A stretch of DNA of 64,000 bases. It comes from Pseudomonas putida (lineage in GTDB: Bacteria > Pseudomonadota > Gammaproteobacteria > Pseudomonadales > Pseudomonadaceae). Made by a program: the position numbers and the translations under genes. Location of the stretch: assembly GCA_029953615.1 (NCBI GenBank), contig CP124529.1, positions 4,800,494 through 4,864,493 on the forward strand, read 5' to 3'. The notes beneath the pieces were generated by a model. The model saw only the letters and a list, made by a program, of their open reading frames with translations, did no database searches and was not told where the DNA came from. Below are positions 1 to 8,288 of this stretch, in pieces; position 1 is the first letter of the stretch; each line of letters opens with the position of its first letter.

Positions 1-282
1 CTGCTGGTATTCGCTCAGCGTGACATTGCAGAAGGGGCACCACAGGCCACGGTAGAACACCAGTACCAGGGGGCCGCGCGCCAGCAGGGCGCGCAGGTCC
101 ACCGCTTTGCCATCGGCATCTTCCAGTACCGTCAGTGGTGCGTTGTCGCCGGCCTGGAGTGCATGGGTTTCGGGGTGTCGGGCAATCAGGGCCTGCAGCG
201 AGGTCGCGAACTTCTCCAGCACTTCGGCGGGCAGCTGGGCCATCTGCAGTTTGACGCTGTCGAGTTTTTCCTTGAGTGACAT
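1..282 (-). CDS. Peroxiredoxin-like (AhpC/TSA, thioredoxin-fold) protein, N-terminal part, cut by window start
   Basis: The first 94 codons of a thiol peroxidase-like protein are visible; the C-terminal part lies outside the window. After about 75 N-terminal residues comes the strand and loop FYRGLWCPFC, the peroxidatic/CXXC-type active-site segment of the Prx-like AhpC/TSA family (two cysteines, three residues apart). The start at 282 is preceded by AAGGAG at good spacing. It lies 20 nt after the HEAT-repeat gene on the same strand and is probably the last visible gene of the operon that begins with marR at 5085. Expected role: cytosolic reduction of peroxides or a related thiol-dependent reaction. 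The family is clear; the substrate is unknown. Confidence 0.8.
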   Translation of the reverse strand, partial: MSLKEKLDSVKLQMAQLPAEVLEKFATSLQALIARHPETHALQAGDNAPLTVLEDADGKAVDLRALLARGPLVLVFYRGLWCPFCNVTLSEYQQ

Positions 283-302
283 GCTTTTCTCCTTGAGGTG
301 AT

Positions 303-1067
303 TCACTGGGGCAGGCTACGTGTTGCCCGGGTCTGGATCCGCCGCGAGGCCTTGCACGCGGGGGGATGGCGTTGAAACAGCTGGAGCACCCAGTCGGGCC
401 GGGTCTTGCTGGCATCGTTGAGCCAGTTGGCCACCGAGTCCTGGGCGTATTTCTCGGCTTCGGCCAGATGCGGTACCAGCAAGGGCTCAGCGATTTCCGG
501 CTGTTGTTTGAGCGTGGCAATGTGCTCGCACCAGACCCCGCGCGGGCGCAGGATCTCGATGCAGAAGCGCCGCACCAGCGGGTCTTTGTCAGAGGCGTGG
601 CGGCTGAGCAGGGCCAGGTTGGCCTCAAGGTCCTGGGCCAGGCGCGGACGCAGGGCAATCCAGGCCCATTCGCGCACGCCAAAGTGCTCGTCGCGCGCGA
701 AGCGCAGCTGTGCTAGCAAGGCCTCTTCCGGGGACTGGGCGCGTGACAGGTGTGCCTGAGCGAACGCCGCCCAGCTGCGCACCGTGTCGGACGGATGTGT
801 GCAGCATTGCTCAAGCACCTGCTGACGCAAGGGCATTGGGGTTTGCTCCAGCCACTGGCCCAGCGCCAAGCCGATGGCCGCGACCTTTTTCGACAGGCCC
901 AACGCCTGGGCCTGCTCGGCACAGCCTGCCAATTGCCCAACCAGTTCAACCGGCAGTTGGCTGCCCAGGGCATTGGCCAGGATCAGTTGGTCTACTGTCA
1001 GGCATTCGGCCAGGTTGCGGGTTGGCAGTTGGCCAAGATCGATCAGGTGCTTGCGTTGGTCACTCAT
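303..1067 (-). CDS. HEAT-repeat protein, DNA alkylation repair (AlkD)-like
   Basis: 254 aa, all helical, with tandem HEAT-like repeats (for example WAWIALRPRLAQDLEANLALL and PLVRRFCIEILRPRGVWCEH). The second repeat resembles the AlkD / DNA alkylation repair fold, in which HEAT repeats wrap DNA and excise N3/N7-alkyl purines. The start at 1067 was chosen because its ATG overlaps the TGA of the upstream FAD oxidase gene (ATGA), which implies translational coupling; an in-frame start further upstream would run deep into that gene. I cannot confirm the catalytic Asp and Trp residues of AlkD, and many AlkD-like proteins lack glycosylase activity, so a structural or binding role is possible. It is the fifth gene of the operon starting at 5085. 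Confidence 0.6.
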   Translation of the reverse strand: MSDQRKHLIDLGQLPTRNLAECLTVDQLILANALGSQLPVELVGQLAGCAEQAQALGLSKKVAAIGLALGQWLEQTPMPLRQQVLEQCCTHPSDTVRSWAAFAQAHLSRAQSPEEALLAQLRFARDEHFGVREWAWIALRPRLAQDLEANLALLSRHASDKDPLVRRFCIEILRPRGVWCEHIATLKQQPEIAEPLLVPHLAEAEKYAQDSVANWLNDASKTRPDWVLQLFQRHPPACKASRRIQTRATRSLPQ

Positions 1068-2701
1068 TGCTGGAGTTCCATGGCGGCGGGTGGGCATTCG
1101 CTGAGGGCTGGCCGCGAGCAATAACGCCCAGGTGCCAGCAGGTGCTGAGGGTCCAGGGCAGCTTTCAGGCGTTGCCCTAGCTGCCAGGCACTGCCCTGGA
1201 TCTCGGCCAACAGGTCCATGAAGGCCAGCGGCACGCGATAGGGCAATACGCCCTGTTGCCTGCCACTGGCGAACAACTGCCTGTAGCAGTCTTCGGCGCG
1301 GCGGCTGGCCTGGCTGTCATCACGATTGAACAGTAGTGGCACGGTGCAGTCGATGGCGCGGCCGGACAAGGTAGTGAGGGTTACCGGACAGGGCAGTTGC
1401 TGGCCCAGGCACAGTTGCTCCATCTGGCTGACGAAAGTGGCCACCTGCTGGCTGCGCAGTGGCAGGATCGGTGCGTACCAGATCAGGCCGCAATTGTCCC
1501 GGGCCGGGTCGAGCAAGGCGTCTGGCCGTGGCCGCGCACCGCCAGCGTAGGCCAGCGGCAGCGCCACCTGGTTTGGCTGGCCATGCATCAGCTCGACGCC
1601 CATGCGCAGTTTGCCCAGGGTCAGCTGCCAGCGTCTGGACCAGGCACCTGGCACCAGGCGCAGGGCACGCTCGGCCAAAACCAGCTGCCGCTGGCTGCGG
1701 AACTGGTAGCGGCTGCTGAAACGGCGCAGTTCGCTGCGGATGATGCCTTTGACGGATGCCAGCTGTGCCTGCTCGCAATAGATCGAGCCCACGCCCATCC
1801 AGGCGGGCAGGGCCAGTGACCGCGCTGCGGCGTCACGCTCGCCCGGGCTCAGGCGAGTAAGGGGTTGTTCGCTGTACGCCATGCTCAGCAGGCGCGTGCT
1901 GTTCATCAGGTTGATGCCGCCCACCTGGCCGCCGCAACGGTCGAGGATGCGCTTCACACCGTCCAGGGCGGCAGGCAGCTGTGCGCCCGAATCCACCCAG
2001 AAATAGAACGGCTGCACCACCTGCGGGCGCCGGACCAGGGCGATCGACATCTGCGTAACCACACCCAGCCCGCTCTGGCCAAACAGGCCATCGAGGTAAG
2101 GGCCGACGCCCCACTTGTAGCAGGGGGTAGTGCCAGCGGCCCACATCGGCGACCGATAGCGCTGGCCGTCGGGCAGGATGGCTTCCAGGCCCATCACGGC
2201 TTGCCAGTGGTCGGTGACCGGGGTAATGCCAAAGCCCCGTTCCAGCGCGTTGGCCAGCACGCTGCAGGTTGGCCCTGCACCGGTGACCGGGGTGAGGAAC
2301 GGCAGGCCACGGCTCGCCAGGTAATCGGCCAGTGCAGCCTGGGTCACGCCGGGCTCCAGGGTGACCACGGCCAGCGCTTCGTCGAAGTCGAGGATCTTGT
2401 CCATGCGCGACAGATCCAGCTGCACGCACTGATCATGCGCGGTCGCGACGCTGCCGTAGCCCCAGTTGTGGCCGGTACTGGCGGGTTGCAAGGCAACTGC
2501 GTACTGGCGTGCAATGGCCAGGCAGGCTACCACTTCCTCACTGCTTGCCGGTCTGAGCCTGGCGCAGGCATGTGCGGGTGAACCCATGGTGTCCTGGCTC
2601 AGTTGGCCGAGGGTGGCCGCATCGCACTGCACGTTGGCCTCGCCCAGCAACCTGCGCCAGGCCGTCAGGGCTGCTTGCAGGTGTTTCGGGTCAGAACGCA
2701 C
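1064..2701 (-). CDS. FAD-linked oxidase/dehydrogenase of the VAO/PCMH family
   Basis: About 545 aa. The N-terminal FAD-binding_4 domain holds GHNWGYGS and LEPGVTQAALADYL, the signature of vanillyl-alcohol oxidase / p-cresol methylhydroxylase-type flavoenzymes; the C-terminal cap ends in LDPQHLLAPGRYC. Family members oxidise phenols, alcohols or amines, often with covalently bound FAD; the substrate here cannot be read from sequence. Start: an ATG at 2746 is in frame, but GTG at 2701 has GGGAGG upstream and overlaps the TGA of the reconstructed methyltransferase gene (stop at 2691), so a coupled GTG start is preferred. The 3' end overlaps the HEAT gene by 4 nt. Together with the FeeM-type synthase and methyltransferase it suggests tailoring of a small metabolite. 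Confidence 0.75.
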   Translation of the reverse strand: MRSDPKHLQAALTAWRRLLGEANVQCDAATLGQLSQDTMGSPAHACARLRPASSEEVVACLAIARQYAVALQPASTGHNWGYGSVATAHDQCVQLDLSRMDKILDFDEALAVVTLEPGVTQAALADYLASRGLPFLTPVTGAGPTCSVLANALERGFGITPVTDHWQAVMGLEAILPDGQRYRSPMWAAGTTPCYKWGVGPYLDGLFGQSGLGVVTQMSIALVRRPQVVQPFYFWVDSGAQLPAALDGVKRILDRCGGQVGGINLMNSTRLLSMAYSEQPLTRLSPGERDAAARSLALPAWMGVGSIYCEQAQLASVKGIIRSELRRFSSRYQFRSQRQLVLAERALRLVPGAWSRRWQLTLGKLRMGVELMHGQPNQVALPLAYAGGARPRPDALLDPARDNCGLIWYAPILPLRSQQVATFVSQMEQLCLGQQLPCPVTLTTLSGRAIDCTVPLLFNRDDSQASRRAEDCYRQLFASGRQQGVLPYRVPLAFMDLLAEIQGSAWQLGQRLKAALDPQHLLAPGRYCSRPALSECPPAAMELQQ

Positions 2702-3558
2702 TCGCCAGGCCTCCCATGCCGAGAAACAGGCGGAGCTGGTCGACATCGGCCCGACGGCTGCTTGGCAATTCGTGGTAGCGGCGGCGGAACTCGCCCCTCA
2801 TCGCCGCCACGCTACGCCGTTTCGGCGTGCGGATTACGATCATCAGGGGGCTGACGACTGTGCTGTAGACTTTGGCGCAGGGCCCAAGGTAGCTGGCAGC
2901 AAGGGTCTGGAACTCTTCCAGCGAGAACGCTGCCAGCAACGAGTTGCGGTAGTCGAGCAAGGTCGCCTGGTCGGCACCGTTCGCTGGCGCGGCTGACGAA
3001 GTAGTCCACCGTCTCCACCGACTTGAGCCGGCCGAAGTCGTTCAGATAGATGGCCCGATCGTTGCGCAGTACCCGTGCGATGTTGCGGAACGTTGCTTCC
3101 AGCTGTGCAAGGTCGGCCAAGTGGTGCAAGGCCATCGAGGAAATCACCACGTCAACGCTGCGGTCGGCGATGCCGGCCAGGCGGGTCATGTCTTCCTCGC
3201 GCAGTTCGACATTGTCGATGCCCTGCTGGTCAATCGAGGCACGACCCACTTCGAGCATGCTGGCCGACAGGTCGGCGCCAATGAACTCGGCCCTCGGGTT
3301 CAGGCGGGCCAGTTGCAACAGCAGGCTGGCCGGGCCGCAGCCGATATCCAGCACGACATCGCCTGGCTTTATCAGGGCGCACATCTGCGCGCAGTGGTAG
3401 AGGTAGGTGCCGGACAATGCCTGGCCCTGGCGGGCACTGTCGGCATAGGCCGTCACGCAAGTGTCGTCGGCCATCACCAGGTCGGGCTCGGGCGTCCGTA
3501 CCAAAGGTTGCTTGAGGGTGATTTCCCTGTAGATCGCGCGCAGCAATCCCGTATCCAT
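2691..3558 (-). CDS. Class I SAM-dependent methyltransferase (one frameshift)
   Basis: Reconstructed product about 288 aa. SAM motif I is clear (VVLDIGCGPASLL), followed by the acidic strand end FIGADLS and a motif IV region VVISSMALHHLADL. The reading frame breaks near 2985: the first frame ends in unrelated Arg/Pro-rich sequence, while the next frame continues with YRNSLLAAFSLEEFQTLAAS and a plausible C-terminus. Dropping one base (T at 2985 on the + strand) restores a single ORF. The start at 3558 has GGAGGAGAAG before the ATG. It overlaps the start of the FAD oxidase. Known role of the family: O-, N- or C-methylation; the substrate is probably an operon intermediate (inference). Confidence 0.7.
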
Positions 3559-3608
3559 GAACTTCTCCTCCATGAAAGCCGTGTGGTGTGGAACGCGAGG
3601 CGGCCTGC

Positions 3609-4538
3609 TCAGTCCAGTTGCAGTACCCGTCGTACTCGCGGCGAAAGATGATGCGGCGAGCTGCCGCAACGGGCCATGTGCATAAGCACGTCGTCCGCGG
3701 CCCAAGTTGTCTGGTCTTGACCAGAAGGGAGTTGAATGTGCGGATAAGGCTGTGCGCAGAAGAAGTCGAACAGGTCCGTGCGCTGTTGCTCGACGGTAAA
3801 GCCCAAGCCGGGGCTGCGGTAGACCCTGGCAAACACCTGGCGCGCCTGGCGCAGGTTCAGGGCTAGCGGCTGCGACAGGGCATTATTGAACCTGGTGTAG
3901 GTTTGCACCGGGCCAATTGGCGAAAAGAACAGCACATTGCGGTAGAAACCTGCCGCGCGTGGGTGTACGGCGATCAGCAAGGCATCGACCCGGCGATGGT
4001 CCATGGCCCAGCGAAACATGGCGTTGTACAGCATCAGCGGTACACCCTTGCCTTTGTACTGGTTGCTGACCGCCAAGGTGCCGACTTCGGCCAGGTGCAG
4101 GCCGCCCAGGCGCTGCAGCACGGCCTCGTTGACGTGCACTTCTTCCAGCGGCAGGCCCAGTGCCGAATCTTCGATCAATGACACGGTGCCCACCACCTGG
4201 TCGTCCTTCAGGGCCACGAAGGTGGTGGTGCCTGGCAGGAGGTGAAACGGTGAAAAGCGCATGCCTGCGCGACAGACGGTGGCAATACCGCGGCGCGCAT
4301 AGCTGTCATTGACCAGGCGCAGCGCCTGTTCAAGTTCGTGAAGATTCTGCACCGGGCGGAAACTGAAACCTTCGATGGCCAGCGGCTTGCGGGCCAGGCG
4401 CCGTATGAACAGACGCCGGTACAGCGCTGCCGGCAGGCAGGCTTCCAGCCAGGGCTGGCCACGGCTTACCCGGTCACGCTCGCTGTGCACCCGGGGCTTT
4501 CTGCCGATACGGGCCAATACGCTGTGGTTGTGCAACAT
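3609..4538 (-). CDS. FeeM-type N-acyl amino acid synthase (GNAT-like fold)
   Basis: 309 aa. The central part has the pattern I associate with FeeM N-acyl amino acid synthases: FSPFHLLPGTTTFVA, then VVGTVSLIEDSALGLPLEE, then LAEVGTLAVS and a GNAT-like KGKGVPLMLY segment. Such enzymes transfer a fatty acyl chain, usually from acyl-ACP, to an amino acid amine, and are distant relatives of acyl-homoserine-lactone synthases. The start at 4538 has a strong AAGGAGGTGG ribosome-binding site; the long in-frame extension upstream overlaps marR and is rejected. It lies 37 nt after marR and 50 nt before the methyltransferase. Amino acid and acyl specificity cannot be read from the sequence; an ordinary GNAT acetyltransferase is the alternative. 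Confidence 0.65.
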   Translation of the reverse strand: MLHNHSVLARIGRKPRVHSERDRVSRGQPWLEACLPAALYRRLFIRRLARKPLAIEGFSFRPVQNLHELEQALRLVNDSYARRGIATVCRAGMRFSPFHLLPGTTTFVALKDDQVVGTVSLIEDSALGLPLEEVHVNEAVLQRLGGLHLAEVGTLAVSNQYKGKGVPLMLYNAMFRWAMDHRRVDALLIAVHPRAAGFYRNVLFFSPIGPVQTYTRFNNALSQPLALNLRQARQVFARVYRSPGLGFTVEQQRTDLFDFFCAQPYPHIQLPSGQDQTTWAADDVLMHMARCGSSPHHLSPRVRRVLQLD

Positions 4539-4575
4539 CGTCCACCTCCTTGTGGAATTGCCCAGTGCTGCGACT

Positions 4576-5085
4576 TCAGCCTTTGTCTGGCGGCAGCGAC
4601 AGGGCAGGGCTTGCCGAGAGTGCCTGCAGCGTGGCGGACAGGGCGTCCCGCTGCGTGTTGTCCAGCGCTTGCATGATCGTGCCGATCCAGTCGGTATGTT
4701 CGGCAAATACCGCGTCCAGTACCGCTATGCCAGCCTGAGTCAGGCCGATGCTCAGCTTGCGGCGGTCATGGGCATCTTTGCGACGTTTGAGGAAACCATC
4801 GCCTTCCAGGCCGTCCAGCAGGCCGGTCACGGTGCCGGAAGTGATTGCCAGACGTGTTGCCAGTTCCAGCGGTGCCAGCCGGCCACCTGCGGCCTGCAGC
4901 GTCAGCAAGATGGCAAAACGCCCCTCCGAAAGGTTATGGCGTGCCAGCCGCACGGCGCACACACGGTTGATTGCCGCCGCTGCGGACAGCAGCTCGAAAC
5001 ACAATCGAACGCTTTGCCTGGCCTCGGCGGGGGCATCGGCCAAGGCATTGAGCATGATGTGATGCTTGTTCTCAAGAGTATTCAT
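4576..5085 (-). CDS. MarR-family transcriptional regulator
   Basis: 169 aa with a winged helix in the middle: the recognition region reads LATRLAITSGTVTGLLDGLEGDGFLKRR, followed by the wing DAHDRRKLSIGLT (the conserved D-R-R of MarR proteins). Helices at both ends form the dimer interface. The start at 5085 gives the usual MarR length; the longer in-frame start at 5181 would add an atypical N-terminus and cross the promoter region. As first gene of the FeeM-type operon and divergent from the YdcZ-like gene, it probably represses both in the absence of a small lipophilic or phenolic ligand, as MarR proteins usually do (inference). Confidence 0.85.
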   Translation of the reverse strand: MNTLENKHHIMLNALADAPAEARQSVRLCFELLSAAAAINRVCAVRLARHNLSEGRFAILLTLQAAGGRLAPLELATRLAITSGTVTGLLDGLEGDGFLKRRKDAHDRRKLSIGLTQAGIAVLDAVFAEHTDWIGTIMQALDNTQRDALSATLQALSASPALSLPPDKG

Positions 5086-5276
5086 AAGGCGCAGTGTATC
5101 TTGGTGCCTTAGTAAGTCAACAGGCTTTAAATGACAAGCCAAAGTCAGCAGCAGGCGGCTACCTTCCGGGGTGGCTGTCATGCATGTTACGAATGTTCAG
5201 GGTGCATGGTTTTGATTTCCATCAGAAACGCTGATTGGTGATCATGGCGGCATCGATCCGTAGAGAGTGTGTGGCC
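5086..5276. promoter_or_regulatory. Divergent promoter region between marR and the YdcZ-like gene
   Basis: This 191-nt stretch is visibly more AT-rich than the flanking genes and must carry promoters for both directions. An imperfect symmetric patch, CCTTAGTAAGTCAACAGG (about 5107-5124), is a possible MarR operator next to the marR start. I see no clear sigma70 pair that I would defend. Confidence 0.4.
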
Positions 5277-5795
5277 ATGTTCAGTAAAACAATGCTTGTA
5301 CTGGTATTGCCGGTGGCCATGGCGCTGCTTGCTGGTGCAGTCCTGCCATTCCAGGCGGCAGGCAACGCTGCCGTAGGGCGTGCGCTGGGGCACTGGTTGT
5401 GGGGGGCGTTCACTTCACTGTCCGTCAGTTCGCTGGTGGTGATTGCCGCGTTACTGGTTTTCCGGGTGCCGGCGCCAGACATGGGCAAAGCCCTGCAGGG
5501 GCCTTGGTGGCTTTGGATCGGCGGGGTCCTGGGGGCGATGTATGTGGCCGGGGCGGCAGCCCTTACCCATAAACTGGGTGCTGCGGGGTTTTTGGTACTG
5601 GTCGTTGCGGGGCAGATCATCTCGGCAGTGCTCGCCGACCACTTCGGCGTGATGGGGCTGGGGGGCAAACCGCTCAGTTTGGCCAGGTTGGCGGGTGTAG
5701 TGCTCATTCTGTGCGGTGTACTGCTGGTGCAGGGCAACTGGGCGGCAGGTCCATTGGCCAGTAATGCTGCGGCCGCGAAACAGCCTGAAAGCTGA
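5277..5795 (+). CDS. YdcZ/DUF606-type DMT-superfamily membrane protein
   Basis: 172 aa with five hydrophobic segments (roughly residues 5-23, 37-60, 70-92, 95-115 and 128-148) and the small-residue-rich pattern of YdcZ proteins (AGAVLPFQAAGNAAVGRALG near the N-terminus and GVVLILCGVLLVQ near the end). These small proteins are thought to act as transporters, often as dimers of inverted topology. The start at 5277 begins directly with the first membrane helix; an ATG at 5235 is also in frame. Divergent from marR, it could export a product or toxic intermediate of the FeeM-type operon (inference). Confidence 0.7.
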   Translation: MFSKTMLVLVLPVAMALLAGAVLPFQAAGNAAVGRALGHWLWGAFTSLSVSSLVVIAALLVFRVPAPDMGKALQGPWWLWIGGVLGAMYVAGAAALTHKLGAAGFLVLVVAGQIISAVLADHFGVMGLGGKPLSLARLAGVVLILCGVLLVQGNWAAGPLASNAAAAKQPES

Positions 5796-6705
5796 TCAGT
5801 GCCCCGGCTGGCTACAGGCCCACAGGGTTTCGCGTAGCCAGCGGTGCCCAGGGTCGCTGTCCTTGCGGCTGTGCCAGGCCTGCTGGTAATCAAACGAGGG
5901 AATGGCCAGTGGTGGGGTAAACTGGCGCAGGGTCGGGTGCTGGCGCAACGATCCCACCGCGCGACTGGCGACTGTCAGGACCCAGATCGGTACCGGCTAG
6001 CACCTCGACGGCTGCACTCCAGTGTGGCAAGGCCAGGGCAATACGGCGCCGTAAGCCTTGGGCGGCCAGCACCCGCTCGATTTCATCGAAAGCGTCCGGG
6101 CGCATGGCCATCAATACGTGCGGGCGTGCCAGCCAGTCATCCAGGGCTAGCCCGCCGCTGGTAGGCAGCACTTGGCGGTCGGCCACGCTGATGAAACTGT
6201 CGGCGAACAGCGGCTGGGCAGTAATGTCCTGCGGTAGATCGGGGAACAGCCCCATAGCCAGGTCCAGTTCTCCGTCTAGCAACTGCGCCAGCATGGTTTC
6301 GCGGCTGGCCTGGCTGACGGCCAGATCGATTCCGGGCGCAACCTGGCGCAAGTGGCGCAGCAGGGGTGGCAGGATGATGCGCGAGGAGTAATCGGACAGC
6401 GACAGCCGGAACCGGCGTTGGGCCATGGCTGGCTCGAATTGCGGGGCCGTCAGCAGGTTGTTGAGGTTGCCGAGGGCATCCTGCAGCGGTTGGGCCAGCG
6501 CCTGGGCGCGGGTGGTGAGGGCCATGCTGCTACCTTGGCGTACCAGCAAGGGGTCGTCGAAGTGTTTACGCAGTTGTGCCAAGGCGTGGCTGACCGCGGG
6601 TTGGCTGCGGTGCAGGCGCAGGGCGGCGCGGGTCACGTGCTTTTCGCTGAGCAGGGCATGCAGAGCGAGCAGCAGGTTGAGGTCGATCTTGCGCAGTTCA
6701 TCCAT
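5796..6705 (-). CDS. LysR-family transcriptional regulator (one frameshift)
   Basis: Reconstructed product about 302 aa. The N-terminal HTH is intact (LHALLSEKHVTRAALRLHRS, then QPAVSHALAQLR) and is followed by a substrate-binding domain. After AGTDL the frame breaks near 5982; removing one C on the + strand (within CCC 5981-5983) restores TVASRAVGSLRQHPTLRQF and a normal LysR C-terminus ending in WACSQPGH, with the stop at 5796-5798. The start at 6705 matches the usual MDELRKIDLNLL beginning of this subgroup. Its stop abuts the stop of the convergent YdcZ-like gene. The target and effector are unknown; the divergent side now holds only decayed genes. Confidence 0.75.
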
Positions 6706-6810
6706 GGGGTGAATGGCCTTGGCCACTGTTGCTGTTGTTGATCAGCTTAACAAATACGTTTGCCTTGCGTGGCCCCACAGGGACCGTGTCGGCTGTGGCG
6801 GGTACTTTCC

Positions 6811-6921
6811 ACCCGTTTCGCTGTCATCCGACGCCGTCGCTACCCGCTGGCCGAGGCGGACAGGGCCCATGGGGACCTGGAGCAAGGGCTGTCGGAAGGT
6901 GCGCTGGTCCTGACCACCTGA
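6811..6921 (+). pseudogene. C-terminal stump of a zinc-type alcohol dehydrogenase / quinone oxidoreductase
   Basis: One frame reads RYPLAEADRAHGDLEQG followed by GALVLTT and a TGA at 6919. This is the typical C-terminus of MDR-family NADPH:quinone reductases (YPL-x-[AE]-A-x-x-AH-x-x-L-E-x-G...L). Nothing recognisable of the remaining 300 or so residues is present upstream, so this is the tail of a deleted gene. It sits 34 nt before a decayed lysR, the usual partner of such reductases. Confidence 0.6.
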
Positions 6922-6955
6922 TCACCGATCCCGATGCCTTGTGCCGAGCCTTGCC

Positions 6956-7826
6956 ATGGATGCCTTCGACAGCCGCCGCGCCGATGACCTTGCCACTTTG
7001 CTGGCGCTGCACGAGCAGGGGTAGTTCGCCGCTGCCGGGCGGCAACTGCAGCGTCACCCTACGGTGTTGTCCAAGCGCCTGAGTGCACTGGAGGCGCGCC
7101 TGGGCATTCGCCTGGTGGGGCGCAGTACACGGCAGTTGCGCTTTACCGATGAAGGCGAGCGACTGGTTACCAAGGTTTGCGAGGCCAACCGGCTGATCGC
7201 CGAGGCCGAACAGGAAGCGGCCGAAGGGGCGGCGCTGGTTGAGCGGGATGTTGGCCGATTTCGTGCTGGCCCACCCACAGGTGATGGTGGAGGCCGAGTA
7301 TGCCGATCGCTTCGTCGACCTGATGGGCGAGGGTTTCGATGCCGCCATCCGTATTGGCGAGCTGGCCGACAACCGCCTGGTGGCCAGGAAACTGTGCGAT
7401 CACCTGCGCATCCTGTGTGCGTCACCCGAGTACCTGGCTCGGCATGGCGCACCTGTGCAGCCGGAGGACCTCTCTGGGCATAATTGCTTGTGTTTCAGCG
7501 GCTTGCGAAGCTTTCCTGAATGGCGACTTATGAGTGACGGGCGACAGATAAGCGTCAAGGTTGCCGGCAGCCTGCGCAGTAATGACAACGAAGCCCTGCT
7601 GGAAGCGGCGCGGCGCGGCGTGGGTATTCTGGCCGGAGGGGACTGGCTGATGGACGAGGACCTGGCCAACGGTCGCCTGGTGCGGGTGCTGCCGCATTGG
7701 CAGCTGGATGTGGCTGCAGGCATTTACCTGGTACGGCCGACCGCGCGCCTCAACAGTGCTGCCCTGGTGGCTTTCAAGGCGTGGCTGGAGGCACGCTTCG
7801 AGGCCGGTGCACCCTGGCGACTTTGA
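6956..7826 (+). pseudogene. Decayed LysR-family regulator (nonsense codon plus internal deletion)
   Basis: The N-terminal HTH is readable from ATG 6956 (MDAFDSRRADDLATLLALHE) but hits TAG at about 7037-7039 or just before it, where LysR proteins have Ser-Phe-x-x-A-A (here stop-FAAAGRQLQRHPTVLSKRL). The same frame continues to about 7240. There the frame changes directly into LADFVLAHPQVMVEAEYADR and an intact C-terminal effector domain up to 7826. The family's usual linker and first strand (about 20 residues) are missing between the two halves. A nonsense codon plus an out-of-frame deletion marks a true pseudogene, unlike the single-base slips elsewhere in this window. Confidence 0.8.
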
Positions 7827-7848
7827 CTTGCTCTCGTTGAGTTGGCAG

Positions 7849-7887
7849 GCCCTGTGGGAGCGGACCGCTTTCTCCCGCAGGGCTTTA
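7849..7887. repeat. Single degenerate REP-like element
   Basis: CCTGTGGGAGCGG followed by an imperfect complementary half. It resembles one arm of the paired REP elements elsewhere in the window, but without a partner and with a mutated core. Confidence 0.5.
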
Positions 7888-8214
7888 TCGCCTTGCTACC
7901 GCATGCTGCACGCACTGCTCGTAATAGGTCTGCTTGATTGCTGCAGGCTTGAGCCGCGAGCGGCTGTTGTACGTCTGTTCGGTAATGCCGAAGGCGGTCA
8001 TGCGCATCCACGGCTTGGGAAATTTGCGCACCTGCAACTTCTTGCGCGTGGCATAAAGGGTTACCCCGGAAAGCTTGGCCTGCTGGGCCTCGGCGGCTAT
8101 CTGCGCGCCCCAGCCGCAAGTGTGGCGATCGTTCTGGCTCAGCGCCCGTGCCTGCACGCCGAAAGCGAGCGTGGCCAGCAGGCAGCCGGCCATCGTTGCT
8201 AGAAGTACTCGCAT
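7885..8214 (-). CDS. Small exported protein of unknown function
   Basis: 109 aa. The N-terminus is a classic signal peptide (MRVLLATMAGCLLATLAFG then VQARA), with cleavage probably after AxA near residue 23. The mature part is short and basic, with two cysteines (in HTCGWG and YEQCV) that could form a disulfide in the periplasm. It has many Lys/Arg residues and the end YYEQCVQHAVARR. I recognise no domain. It stands alone between the lysR pseudogene and the DUF998 gene. Confidence 0.6.
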   Translation of the reverse strand: MRVLLATMAGCLLATLAFGVQARALSQNDRHTCGWGAQIAAEAQQAKLSGVTLYATRKKLQVRKFPKPWMRMTAFGITEQTYNSRSRLKPAAIKQTYYEQCVQHAVARR

Positions 8215-8288
8215 GTTGCTGTCCTAAGCATCTGAAGGAAAACGAAGTTTGCCTTCGCTTGAGGACGCTGGGGGCCAGCAATTTGCCG

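Noticed and set aside
3609..4706. The longer start of the FeeM-type gene at 4706
   Set aside because: The first 56 residues are Arg/Pro/Cys-rich and overlap marR in another frame; ATG 4538 has a strong ribosome-binding site.
6713..6955. An intact gene between the two LysR loci
   Set aside because: Only the C-terminal 27 or so residues of a quinone reductase can be recognised; no start or N-terminal domain is present.
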